Under the pieces are notes generated by a model. That model had not been told where the DNA came from. It made no database searches and saw nothing but the letters and a program-made list of their open reading frames with translations. This document shows, piece by piece, positions 22,875 to 32,936 of a stretch of DNA of 64,000 nt (position 1 is the first letter of the stretch; each line of letters begins with the position of its first letter). This stretch comes from Aedes albopictus (Eukaryota; Arthropoda; Insecta; Diptera; Culicidae). The DNA lies in NCBI RefSeq assembly GCF_035046485.1, contig NC_085138.1:429399265-429463264 (forward strand), read 5' to 3'. A program made the position numbers and the translations under genes.

Positions 22875-23370
22875 ATTCTGCAACATATGGTAAACCGCGA
22901 CATTTCTGGCCGACTGGTTGCAAGGCGTCCTAGTAAAAGTACCCAAAAAAGGGTTATCTGACTGTATACGATAATTGGTGGGGCATCATGTTACTGTGTG
23001 TCGTTCTCAAAGTCCTCAGCAAAGTGATCCTTAACCGGATACAGGAGAAGATTGACGTAACGCTCCGACGGCAGCAAGCAGGATTCCGTGCCAGACGATC
23101 CTGTGTGGACCACATTGTCACGCTCCGTATCATTCTGGAGCAAATCAATGAATTCCAAGAGTCTCTCTACCTGGTGTTCATTGATTACGAAAAAGCCTTC
23201 GACCGTCTCAATTACGGAAACATGTGGGAAGCCCTCAGACGCAAGGGTCTCCCTGAGAAAATCTGCGGCCTCATTGAAGCACAGTACAGAGCATTTTAGT
23301 GCACAGTACTGCCCAATGGTGTCTTGTCCGATCCCATCCGGGTCGTTGCTGGAGTGAGGCAACCCAACTA

Positions 23371-23739
23371 ACAATCGCAAGTCACAAACAAGCAAGATTT
23401 AAATGATTTTTCAATTGAGAAAATAGTCAATGTTCGGCTTTCCTCATCGGTATCAACAATGATAAATTAAAACACATTTCAAAAGTTTAACAAGAAATTT
23501 ATTCGACAAACATTGATTCCTTAACAAAAGAGTTTAACAAAACATTTGTTTGCATCTTATTAAGCTGATGTAACGATAAGCATTTGTTCCTGAACTATGT
23601 GCTTTTCGCTTGTCAAATAAACGCCTTCAGCCCATCATAGTTTGACTCGGAACTTTGTTCGGATTATCCCAACTGTTTAGACAACCAAGTTATTAAAGAA
23701 TCAATATTTTAAACGAATCACATAAAATAAAACAGCAGA
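23371..23739. other. intergenic, no feature recognised
   Basis: No gene or clear repeat was found between the dead retrotransposon and the repeat R segment. Confidence 0.4.
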
Positions 23740-24426
23740 GACGTAATTAACGTAAAAATGAGGCATTTATTTATTTATTATTATTAGTCTGTAACAAGAT
23801 ATCTTGTACTTCGATTATTATATATTTTATCTTCCGTAGCAGTTCGATTGTACGAGACGCTTGGATCGATGCATTTGACATTTCAGTGCTGTCGTGTTGA
23901 CTGAATATTGTACCCACAGTCACAGTCTTTGGTTATCTAAAACAGCATTCAGAAATCGACACATTTCAAGTATCCCTAAACATCCTTATGCACTATTTAT
24001 TGAACATAACACAGACAATGTGAACATAACATAAAGATTCCATAACAAAAGCATAAATTTCAAAAAAATGCTTAACGGATCTTCGACTGAGCATGAGTAG
24101 ATAACCTGAACAGATGCTGTGAATGCACCATATCCAAGACCATACCGCCCCACATATTGACATACATATTTAAAGATCGATATATAATAATAAAAATAAA
24201 AACATATTCATATCGCAATTAGTTCGTCTGGAAACAATATCTTCAATAAGGACTAACACTTTTTGGCCGCATTCAATACAAGTTTTCTCACCGTGCGATA
24301 AAAATACTGACAGCGAAATCACAATGAAAAACACGTGTTTTTGGCTGAACAGCTGTTGAAGTATAAGGCGTTGTTCAGTTGATTACCACGTGCTGTGCTA
24401 ATTCACCACTGCTAAACACAAGTTCA
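23740..24426 (+). repeat. repeat R, copy 1, left part (split by retrotransposon)
   Basis: This stretch matches, in inverse orientation, the repeat at 50207-51590. It continues on the far side of the retrotransposon at 40089-40345. At the points where copy 2 carries two CACAGAG MITEs, this copy is uninterrupted and has each 7-bp target once (AATATCTTCAAT region and CCTAAAC). It ends in AACACAAGTTCA, the target duplicated by the LINE. No protein is recognised. Confidence 0.8.
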
Positions 24427-25087
24427 GCATTCCTTACCGATCGTTTGAAGCAGCCGGTCGTGTGTACCGTGTCTGAATCGCAGTCAATCGCTTTGTAGCC
24501 GGTGGAGTTTTTTTGCCCACCTAGTGGTTTTTTATATCGCGAGTTATTTATCCTACCGAGGACGAAGACGATTGTCTTGGGCGATCCGCGATCGCGGGAA
24601 GGAAGCAGGCATTGGAATAGTGCACTGTGCAACAGAAATTTAATTACCCACGCCATCAATAGCGGGCCCGACATCAACGGCGGCGCGCGGCGGCGGCGGT
24701 GACGAGTGTGACGGGTGATACAAAAGCAGCAGCAGCGTTTTGTCTGTGCATCCGAGGCATCACCAACAAACAGCTATCTATACACTCGATAAGTATAATC
24801 GATATTCGATCTCGTTTTGTGTTGTTCCATTCCTCCGCTCATCACGTCATCACGTGTTAGTTGTTTGTCCACTTTGCAATAACAGTAGGCTGAGGCTCTA
24901 CAGTGGGCTGAGGCTCAACAGTGGGCTGAGGCCAGAGTGAGCAATTGTAAAATTTTTTTCTCTTTATATATATATTTTTTCTTGTGAATTTTTTTTTTTG
25001 CCGGTTTTTTTTTCTTCTTATTAGCTAACGTTCCACACAGAGTGTGTTAAAATATAAACCAATTTTGTATTAATTCTTCTCCTGTGC
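24427..25087 (+). promoter_or_regulatory. 5'UTR/internal promoter region of the non-LTR retrotransposon
   Basis: 661 bp between the 5' target duplication and the ORF1 start. It is GC-rich near 24660-24710. It carries three consecutive direct repeats of a 17-18-bp GTGGGCTGAGGCTCAACA-like unit at about 24888-24935, followed by T-rich tracts. LINEs of this type carry their promoter inside the element, so this is the likely location. The repeated unit may be a regulatory motif. Confidence 0.5.
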
Positions 25088-26455
25088 ATGGATGAATCCA
25101 ATGGAGGCGAAACGCCTCCCAATGATATCATTGCTCGTACGCGGTTTTATCAGCCATCTTCGCCTGGGCCTTGGGTTGTCTATTTCCGGCGCAAATGCAA
25201 ACCATTGAATATGCTTTCGATTTCTCGAGAGCTGACGCGTAAGTATCCTGGGACCGTTGTTCACCAAGTGAAAGCATCCAAGCTGCGTGTTACCGCACCT
25301 AGCTACAAAGCAGCAAATGAAATTGCTCAACACGAAGCGTTTACTGTTGAATACGTGGTCTATGTGCCAGCACGAGAAGTGGAGGTGGAGGGGAAGATCC
25401 TCGACGAAATGCTGACATGTGAGGACATCAAGACCGGCTTTGGTCGATTCAAAAATAGGTCAATTCCTGATGTGGCTATCCTAGACTGTAAACGCTTATC
25501 TAAGGCTTCCATGGAAGGAAATAAAAAGGTGTACTCGCCTTCAGCGTTTTTTCGAGTGACTTTTCCAGGTTCCGTCCTCCCGGAATTTGTAGTAATCGAT
25601 GGTGGTTTTTACCCAGTGCATCTTTTTAGGCCGAAGGTTTTTAATTGTACCAAATGCAAGCAGTTTGGTCACAGTGATAGCTTTTGCGACAACAAGCCCC
25701 GTTGTGGCAAATGCAACCAAGCTCATTTGGAGGACTCTTGCACACAGGAAGCGGAAAAATGTAGCTACTGTGGTGGAGATCCACATGACTTGCAAGTTTG
25801 CCCGGCTTACAAAAGACGCATTCGAAATGAGAGTCGCTCTATCATAAGGCGCTCCAAACAGACATATGCGGAGATGGTGAAATCTTTTAAAACACCAGAT
25901 TCCGTGTCTGAATCAGCTGTCCCAGTTGAAAATCCCTATCAGGAGTTGTCTTCCGATGATCAGGACGATGGCGAAACTGATGAGGGTGGATCTCTATCGG
26001 AGGTACACGCACCTGGAAAAAGGAAGTCATCATCTTCCCCGGGATTGCGCCGAAAGGTCTTTTTGAAGTCTTCCCTCAAAAGTTTGCCTAATGTCAAAGG
26101 AGGCGGGGTAAATTTAAAAACTCCGAATAATCAGGTTCCTTTAGCTTCAGATCCATGTTGTAGCAAGAATCTGTCATCCCCGTCTCCGCCTGTTAAATAC
26201 ACTTCAAAGACAAATATTCGACAAGGTAGCAAGAAAAAAGCTACCAAAGTTCCTCGCACTTCAAGCAAGCCTCCTAGACCCAAGCGAGGACTGTTTACTT
26301 TTAGGGTTCTCGTGGATCGCTTATATAATGCCCTCAGCCTTCCAGAAACATTTAGAGGCATTATTGATATGTTTATACCTACAGTAGAAGAATATCTTCG
26401 GAATCTGACACAATCATGGCCCCTCCTTGCTGCGATCATATCTTTCGATGGATAA
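25088..26455 (+). CDS. ORF1 nucleic-acid-binding protein of the non-LTR retrotransposon
   Basis: A 455-residue protein starting at ATG 25088. It binds element RNA in the ribonucleoprotein in related LINEs. Three zinc knuckles follow one another at about residues 185-245: CTKCKQFGHSDSFC (C-x2-C-x4-H-x4-C), CGKCNQAHLEDSC, and CSYCGGDPHDLQVC. The C-terminal half is serine/lysine-rich and low in complexity. The stop codon overlaps the ORF2 start in ATGGATAA (26448-26455), which points to coupled reinitiation of translation. No frameshift or internal stop is seen. Confidence 0.9.
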   Translation: MDESNGGETPPNDIIARTRFYQPSSPGPWVVYFRRKCKPLNMLSISRELTRKYPGTVVHQVKASKLRVTAPSYKAANEIAQHEAFTVEYVVYVPAREVEVEGKILDEMLTCEDIKTGFGRFKNRSIPDVAILDCKRLSKASMEGNKKVYSPSAFFRVTFPGSVLPEFVVIDGGFYPVHLFRPKVFNCTKCKQFGHSDSFCDNKPRCGKCNQAHLEDSCTQEAEKCSYCGGDPHDLQVCPAYKRRIRNESRSIIRRSKQTYAEMVKSFKTPDSVSESAVPVENPYQELSSDDQDDGETDEGGSLSEVHAPGKRKSSSSPGLRRKVFLKSSLKSLPNVKGGGVNLKTPNNQVPLASDPCCSKNLSSPSPPVKYTSKTNIRQGSKKKATKVPRTSSKPPRPKRGLFTFRVLVDRLYNALSLPETFRGIIDMFIPTVEEYLRNLTQSWPLLAAIISFDG

Positions 26456-28911
26456 TTCATCAAGTGAGGTACAAGATATGATCACTGTGCTACAGTGGAA
26501 CTGTCATAGTCTAAAACCTAAATTAGACCTGTTTAAGTTTTTGATTCACAACTCTGACTGTGATATATTTGCCCTTTGTGAAACATGGCTTTCTTCTGAA
26601 GATGAACTCAACTTCCACGATTTTAACATTATACGCCAGGATCGAGATGACCATTATGGAGGGGTTCTTTTGGGGATCAAAAAGACTTACTCATTTTATA
26701 GAATTCCAATCGCGACTCATCCTGGCGTAGAAATCGTCGCTTGCCAAATAAATGTAAAGGGTAAAGAACTTTGCGTAGCTTCCGTTTACATTCCTCCAAG
26801 AATTTCAATTAACCGGCGTCATCTTTGGAATGCGGTTGCTGCACTATCACATCCAGTTTTAATTCTGGGTGATATGAACGCACATGGTACAGGGTGGGGC
26901 GAACCATGTGACGATAATAGAGCGGCCATTTTCTATGATTTGTGTGACGATTTCAATTTGAACATTTTAAATACAGGTGAAGTGACACGTATTGCATCTG
27001 ACGGCAAAGAAAGTCGTCTCGACCTATCACTGGGGTCAAGTTCACTATCATTCGATTGCTTGTGGAAGGTAATCGAGGATCCTCATGGTAGTGATCACTT
27101 GCCCATTATAACCACCATAAAGCATAATAGTGAAAGGTCAGACCAACCAATTCAGGTTCCTTTTGACCTCACAAGGAATATCGATTGGCAAAAATATGCA
27201 GAAGCGGTATCTTTTGGCATCGAATCATTCAACCCCCTCCCACCTTTGGATGAATATCGATTCCTATCACAACTGATATACAAGAGTGCATTAGAATCAC
27301 AAAAACGACGAGTTCCAAGTGCAACTTTCAAAAGAAGACCCGCCACACTAGGCTGGGATGATGATTGCACCCAGTTGTATCTTAAAAAATCTGATGCTTT
27401 CAAAGCTTTTCGTAGGCATGGTACTTCAGATCTTTTTCAAGAGTATGCTAAGCTCGAAAGACAGCTGAAGAACCTGCTGAAAGCGAAGAAGCGTAGTTAT
27501 TGGCGACACTTCATTGAGGGCCTCTCTAGAGAAACTTCAATGACAACGCTTTGGAGAGTGGCTCGCAACATGCGAAACCGCTCTTCTTCTAATGAGAGTG
27601 ACGAATTCTCCAACCGTTGGATATTTAGCTTCGCGAAAAAGGTCTGCCCAGACTCAGTCCCAGCACAACCGATTTCTTGGGAAACATCCTCAGGAGACGG
27701 TTCTCTGGACAGACCATTCACTATGCTGGAATTTTCTATGGCTCTTCTTTCATCAAACAATTCCGCTCCGGGACGCGATATGATCAAGTTCAATCTTCTC
27801 AAAAATCTCCCAGATATCGCGAAAAGACGATTACTGGACCTGTTCAACTCATTGATGGAGAATAACATTGTTCCGCCAGAATGGAGACAGGTCAAAGTAA
27901 TAGCTATTCAAAAGCCTGGTAAACCAGCGTCTGATCATAATTCATACCGCCCAATTGCTATGTTATCATGTTTAAGGAAATTGTTAGAAAAAATGATCCT
28001 ATCACGACTCGACCATTGGGTTGAATCGAATGATTTGCTTTCAAATACACAGTTCGGGTTTCGCAAGGGCAAAGGAACAAACGATTGTCTAGCGTTGCTT
28101 TCAACAGATATTCAACTGGCCTTTGCGGAAAAGGAGCAACTGGCTTCAGTTTTCTTGGATATTAAGGGCGCCTTTGATTCAGTTTCCATAGGAATATTGT
28201 CAGAAAAACTGCACAATAGTGGACTTCCAGGAATTTTAAATAATTTCTTGTATAATTTGTTGTCAGAAAAACATATGAGCTTCAATCTCGGACAACTGAC
28301 AACTTCCAGAATTAGTTACATGGGCCTACCCCAAGGCTCATGTTTAAGTCCCTTGCTTTATAATTTTTACGTGAAAGACATTGATAGTTGCTTGGAAGGA
28401 CAATGCACGCTAAGACAACTTGCAGATGATGCTGTGGTTTCTCTAAAAGGCCCACATGCAGAAATGTTGCAAAGACCATTGCAAAATTCTCTAAATAATC
28501 TGTCAATCTGGGCAAGAGATTTGGGGATCGAGTTTGCTCCGCAAAAAACTCAATTGGTTGTGTTTTCTAGAAAGCGGAACCCAGCCCAACTGAAACTCAA
28601 TCTTTTGGGAATAGAAATCGACCAGTCTTTGACTTCGAAATACCTTGGGGTCTGGTTTGATTCAAAAGGCACTTGGGGTACCCAAATCAAGTATTTGGTG
28701 CAAAAATGTCAACAAAGGATCAATTTTCTACGCACAATTACTGGAACATGGTGGGGTGCTCACCCGGAAGACCTCATAAAACTTTACAAAACGACTATTC
28801 TCTCTGTTCTCGAGTATGGCTCTTTCTGCTTCCACTCAGCAGCAAACTGCCACCTAATAAAGTTGGAACGAATTCAATACCGTTGTTTGCGTATTGCTCT
28901 CGGTTGTATGC

Positions 28912-30612
28912 TGTAACCGATGGTTCCATAATTTTGAAATTGTGACTCCATCACAATAATAATAAATAATTATTCCTAGATGCGACCCTGAGCTATGCTC
29001 AAACCGAGATGCGAGAATTCTCTCGCGCTCTCACTCTCCCACTTACCCACACCTTTATGCGGTAGCACTCACCCTAGCCAGGAGAATTTATTAACAGCGG
29101 TTTGAGCACCGGCAAAAGATACTCAGCCGAGATTCGAAGTAGATCCATAGGCAAAGCAAGGTACGAAGGAACTCATAAAATACGAATGATATTCGGCAAT
29201 TTCGGGATTGCTCGGATTCTTATGAATAGTTTTAAGGCCCGTGCTCGGCATTCTTACACTACCAAATTATTACTGTCCGGGACGTACAAGGGAGCAGTTA
29301 GTGCGCGCCGTGTATAGCTGCTCATGGTTCGTGGAAAGCACGACATTGAAGTGTAGTACATTTTCTTGACATTTTGTGTGATTTTGAATTTTAGGTCTTG
29401 TGCGGTGAAAAATGTTTAAAACCTCAAACATTAGTACGATATTAGTAGGAGTTAGTTAAGCAAATCAAAGTGGTTAGTAGTGGTTAGTCAAAAAAAATCA
29501 ATATAAAGCTAATTTTCTATTGTTTGTTAAACTAGGGTAGTGGAACATATTATCATCCCACTCGAAATAACTATATAGTAGTGAAAGTGACACGAAAACG
29601 AAAAAGGTAAAATTTGATAAGCAAATTATTACTATTTGTATGACAAAAGGGTGGTTTTGCGGTAAAACGGAAAAACGTGACAAATTTGGTAATGGTTGTG
29701 GTAGGTCCACAAAAGGGCCTTTTTCTTTTGTCTTTCGACCAGTTTTGTTCGGACGCCATCACTATTCCCGAACAAAGGACCCCGGACAGAAACCCGAGCG
29801 TGGGTCCAGCGAGAAGCCATTTTGCCCAGCTGCCAAAACCCACAACCGAAGCCAACGGACACATGGATGGACAATCCCCCTACCATACTCTTGGCTATCA
29901 CTCCGACCACCTTTGGGAAGTTCGCCGATAGTGCTTCAGGCCCCCGGCCGGAATCGGGAACTTCGCCACTTGGACTCCTGGTTGAGACCCTCGGCCACTG
30001 CTGAGATTTCCGTCAACCGTTTCCAGGCTATAACGCCCACAACCGGTATCGCCACTGAAATCCTCCATCAACCCGGAAGCTGTTCACCGCCGGCCCGCCC
30101 TGGCGCCGCCGCAGTCCTGCACTACCACCAACGAGACACGCACCGACCAAAATACCAAAAACCCAAAACCCAAACCGCAAGTACATTGTGACGTCACATA
30201 ATTTGTTTGTAATTGCCATGGCCAAATTGTATGTATAATTGTAATCCTAGGTAAAATTGTTTAGTTAATATATCGCTATGCATGTATATTTGCTCGTTCA
30301 AATTCATTATGAAGTGTAAGAAGAATTACTACGTTTCTATTTTGTTCCGTAATTTCGAACCCACAAAGGGGTTTTTCATGCCTTTCTCCCCTGTGCGTTC
30401 CAATTAGAAATCTTTTTGTAGTGTTGCCTTTGAGTTTTCAAATCATAAGAAAGTGTTATTGAGTTCCGTTGATCGTTGTTATGCTGTTGGATTTACCTTA
30501 AAAGTGAGTTCCTTCTGGAGGTGAATTCTGTGTGTGCTTAGGAGTTTGTTGTACCGATTTCACTTCAACCGACCCTGGAGATTTCCGCTGAGCATAGTTC
30601 AGGGGGGTTATA
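28912..30612 (+). repeat. 5' long terminal repeat
   Basis: 1701 bp, starting TGTAACCGATGG and ending GGGGTTATA, so TG...TA rather than TG...CA. It contains open frames up to 183 codons (29640-30191) that recur in the 3' LTR, with no family signature. It would supply promoter and polyadenylation signals. Confidence 0.92.
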
Positions 30613-30615
30613 AAT

Positions 30616-30626
30616 TGGCGCCCAAC
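30616..30626 (+). promoter_or_regulatory. primer-binding site (tRNA-Lys-like)
   Basis: TGGCGCCCAAC lies three bases after the 5' LTR. It complements the 3' end, including CCA, expected of an insect lysine tRNA over 11 bases. Pairing stops after that. It would prime minus-strand DNA synthesis. Confidence 0.7.
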
Positions 30627-31133
30627 ATAAAAGTATTAGAATAACAAATTTCTTCAAATCGGTTTCAACATCTTTTCGCACCCGTGAGAGGGAGGAGGAA
30701 AACAGTTGTATCTGTTTTGAGGACGTTGCGTTCTCGGAACGACAATTAATTAGGTTTATTTTTCAATTTGTATTTGCTATTCTTGTTGAGATTCCATTGG
30801 GAGACCCCCGGTGCGAGCATAAAATATTCAGCTGGTTTTGTTTACATTCAGATAGTTAGCATAGTCAATCATCAATCAATTTATCAATGTTTTTAGGTGA
30901 TTTAGAAGATTTTTCGTGGATATTGAAGCTGTTCAGGTGGTAACAGGTGAGCCCCAGAGTCACAAAGGCCGTTTTTAAACCCGTCCTGGAGTCCGGTTGT
31001 TCAAAATCGCGACTGAGAAGGGTGAGTACCGGTGGATATCAGAGTGAGTCTGGAAAGGGCACAGACGTTGATCTGGCCGTGGTTCGAGCATCTGTTACAT
31101 CCTGAACACTTCAGTGACACACAAAGTTTTCTA

Positions 31134-32936
31134 ATGATGGATTCGGAATTCGAGATGAAATATCGAACCCTTCTGGTGCACCACCTAGAAAAGGAGGAGG
31201 TGGAGTTTGAACTGGATGTTAGAGCAGTACCTTTTGAAAAGGCAGAAAATGTGGGTGTTTTAAGAAGGCGGTTGAGAGAAGCTTTGAAGAGGGACAAAGC
31301 AGAGGAGATGTTAGTAGATTTTGCGAAATGCCAGCATCGGTCAGTAGACAACGAAATAAAATTGATCGACGCGAACGTTAAACAAATAACCGATTTTCTA
31401 GAGAAGAAGCGCAGTTTTGAAGGGGTTAAGGACTCCCTGAAGACACGTTTAGTCCACTACTTTGCACGATGTTCGGCAATTCAAGCAGCAGCCGACAAAG
31501 ATGATGATTTAGAGGATTTGGACAAGCTGTTAACTACAGTTCGTCAACTTTATAATACATATTTCACAATTTTCTCTCCGATGGACTCTATCCGTAATGA
31601 GGTCATGCTGCAAATTTCAAATTCCTTAGCTCAGCTACAGGTAGCTCAGGCAGGAACATCCGGACCGGCAAAACAGGTTCAGAGTAGGTCTCAGGGGACA
31701 CAAACGGAAGATGATTTAGGATCTCAGGAAGAGGAACGGTCGAGCGGTGTATTCCCTCCGGCTAGACGACAGCTCAGGTCAAATTTAGCCTCCAGAAAAG
31801 ATCTCGCTTCTTCGTTCAATATTCCATCGTCGGTTCAACAACCTTCGGGTTCGGGATTAAATTCTCGCCGAAGCGAGGAGAACGAGATATTTCTAAATCG
31901 TTATGACTTGTCAGGAAGGAGTCGTAATCCATTAGGCAAGGGTAATGCTTCTGATACTGAATCGGATTCTTCAAGGTCACAGTCCCCGCCTAGTAGGCGT
32001 AGATCCAGACACGTTAGGTCCAGCGTAAAGCGTAGTAGACCAGTCTCAGACTGGAACTTACGGTACGATGGTAGAGATGGTGGCCAAGGGTTGATGCGAT
32101 TCATAAAGGAAGTAGAATTCTACGCCAAATCGGAGAACGTCTCCGAAAAGGAATTATTCCGTTCCGCCATACATTTGTTTGCAGGCGCAGCAAAAATTTG
32201 GTTCATGTCAGGAGTTGAAAACGGGGACTTCTCCTCGTGGAAGGAACTCATAACGGAAATGAAAAGGGAATTTTTGAGTCCGGACCATGACCACGTTAGT
32301 GAGTTTAGGGCCATAGAACGGAAGCAGAAACACAAGGAGAAATTCCAGGATTTCTTCTTCGACATGCAAAAATTGTTCAATTCTCTCACGAAACCCATTT
32401 CTGAGCGGAAGAAGTTTGAAATTGTCTTCAGAAACCTCAGAGCGGACTACAAAGGATATGTGGTAGCCGCAAACATAGATAATCTCGCAGATTTAAAACC
32501 TTTTGGCCGCAAATTGGACGCCACTTTCTGGTACAAATACGAGAACCGCAGTACGGAGGAAAGCTCCAAGGCTCGGAATCAAATTAGCGAATTAAAGACA
32601 CATCCTAAGTCAAAACCGACAGGGGCTGTGAGTCGTCCTACGAAAAACTTAGCTGAGCAGAAACCTCTCAATAAGACTGATGAAGATAAAAATGCGCGGA
32701 AACCGTCACCTGAGCAAGGTGAGGGTAACCAGAAGCAGAACAATAGTGCCCATGATAAAGGATTGCAAATCCTGGTTGAGAAGTACGTTCCTCCCAAGCC
32801 TGGCGTATGTTTCAATTGTAGACTTCCTGGGCACCATCAGACGGACTGTGATCGTCCTAAACATAAATTTTGTTTTAGATGCGGCTTTCTTAACGTTGAG
32901 ACGAAAGAATGTCCGTTTTGTGCAAAAAACGCATAA
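31134..32936 (+). CDS. Gag polyprotein of the LTR retrotransposon
   Basis: The frame is open from 31032, but the first in-frame ATG is 31134, giving about 600 residues. The N-terminal third is charged and helical in character. The middle is rich in serine and arginine (about residues 220-320), followed by a capsid-like segment with VEFYAKSENV and KEFQDFFFDMQKL-like helices. The C-terminus has one CCHC knuckle, CFNCRLPGHHQTDC (C-x2-C-x4-H-x4-C), then a CFRCGF-type pair of cysteine doublets. It ends in AKNA-stop over the slippery site, so Pol is made only by frameshifting. Confidence 0.88.
   Translation: MMDSEFEMKYRTLLVHHLEKEEVEFELDVRAVPFEKAENVGVLRRRLREALKRDKAEEMLVDFAKCQHRSVDNEIKLIDANVKQITDFLEKKRSFEGVKDSLKTRLVHYFARCSAIQAAADKDDDLEDLDKLLTTVRQLYNTYFTIFSPMDSIRNEVMLQISNSLAQLQVAQAGTSGPAKQVQSRSQGTQTEDDLGSQEEERSSGVFPPARRQLRSNLASRKDLASSFNIPSSVQQPSGSGLNSRRSEENEIFLNRYDLSGRSRNPLGKGNASDTESDSSRSQSPPSRRRSRHVRSSVKRSRPVSDWNLRYDGRDGGQGLMRFIKEVEFYAKSENVSEKELFRSAIHLFAGAAKIWFMSGVENGDFSSWKELITEMKREFLSPDHDHVSEFRAIERKQKHKEKFQDFFFDMQKLFNSLTKPISERKKFEIVFRNLRADYKGYVVAANIDNLADLKPFGRKLDATFWYKYENRSTEESSKARNQISELKTHPKSKPTGAVSRPTKNLAEQKPLNKTDEDKNARKPSPEQGEGNQKQNNSAHDKGLQILVEKYVPPKPGVCFNCRLPGHHQTDCDRPKHKFCFRCGFLNVETKECPFCAKNA

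Larger units (their letters stand above)
20945..23370 (+). pseudogene. dead APE-type non-LTR retrotransposon (endonuclease-RT)
   Basis: Fragments in shifting plus-strand frames follow the order of a LINE ORF2. An endonuclease start reads GTWNVLTLAQ near 20975. Endonuclease pieces follow (MIQCCAPTDAAEMEE near 21430, ENQIDHICISWKWRR near 21645). A linker is rich in basic residues near 22000-22230. RT motifs are VLNRIQEKID-like, QQAGFRARRSCVDHI, then FIDYEKAFDRL near 23180. Stops and frameshifts make it non-functional. Two MITEs (21088-21376 and 22658-22874) sit within it. The family looks RTE-like but the clade is uncertain. The RT remnant at 40650-42025 appears to be the same family. Confidence 0.8.

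Noticed and set aside
29640..30191. 183-codon ORF as a host gene, and its twin at 37490-38041
   Set aside because: Both copies lie inside the LTRs and are duplicated only because LTRs are; no protein family recognised.
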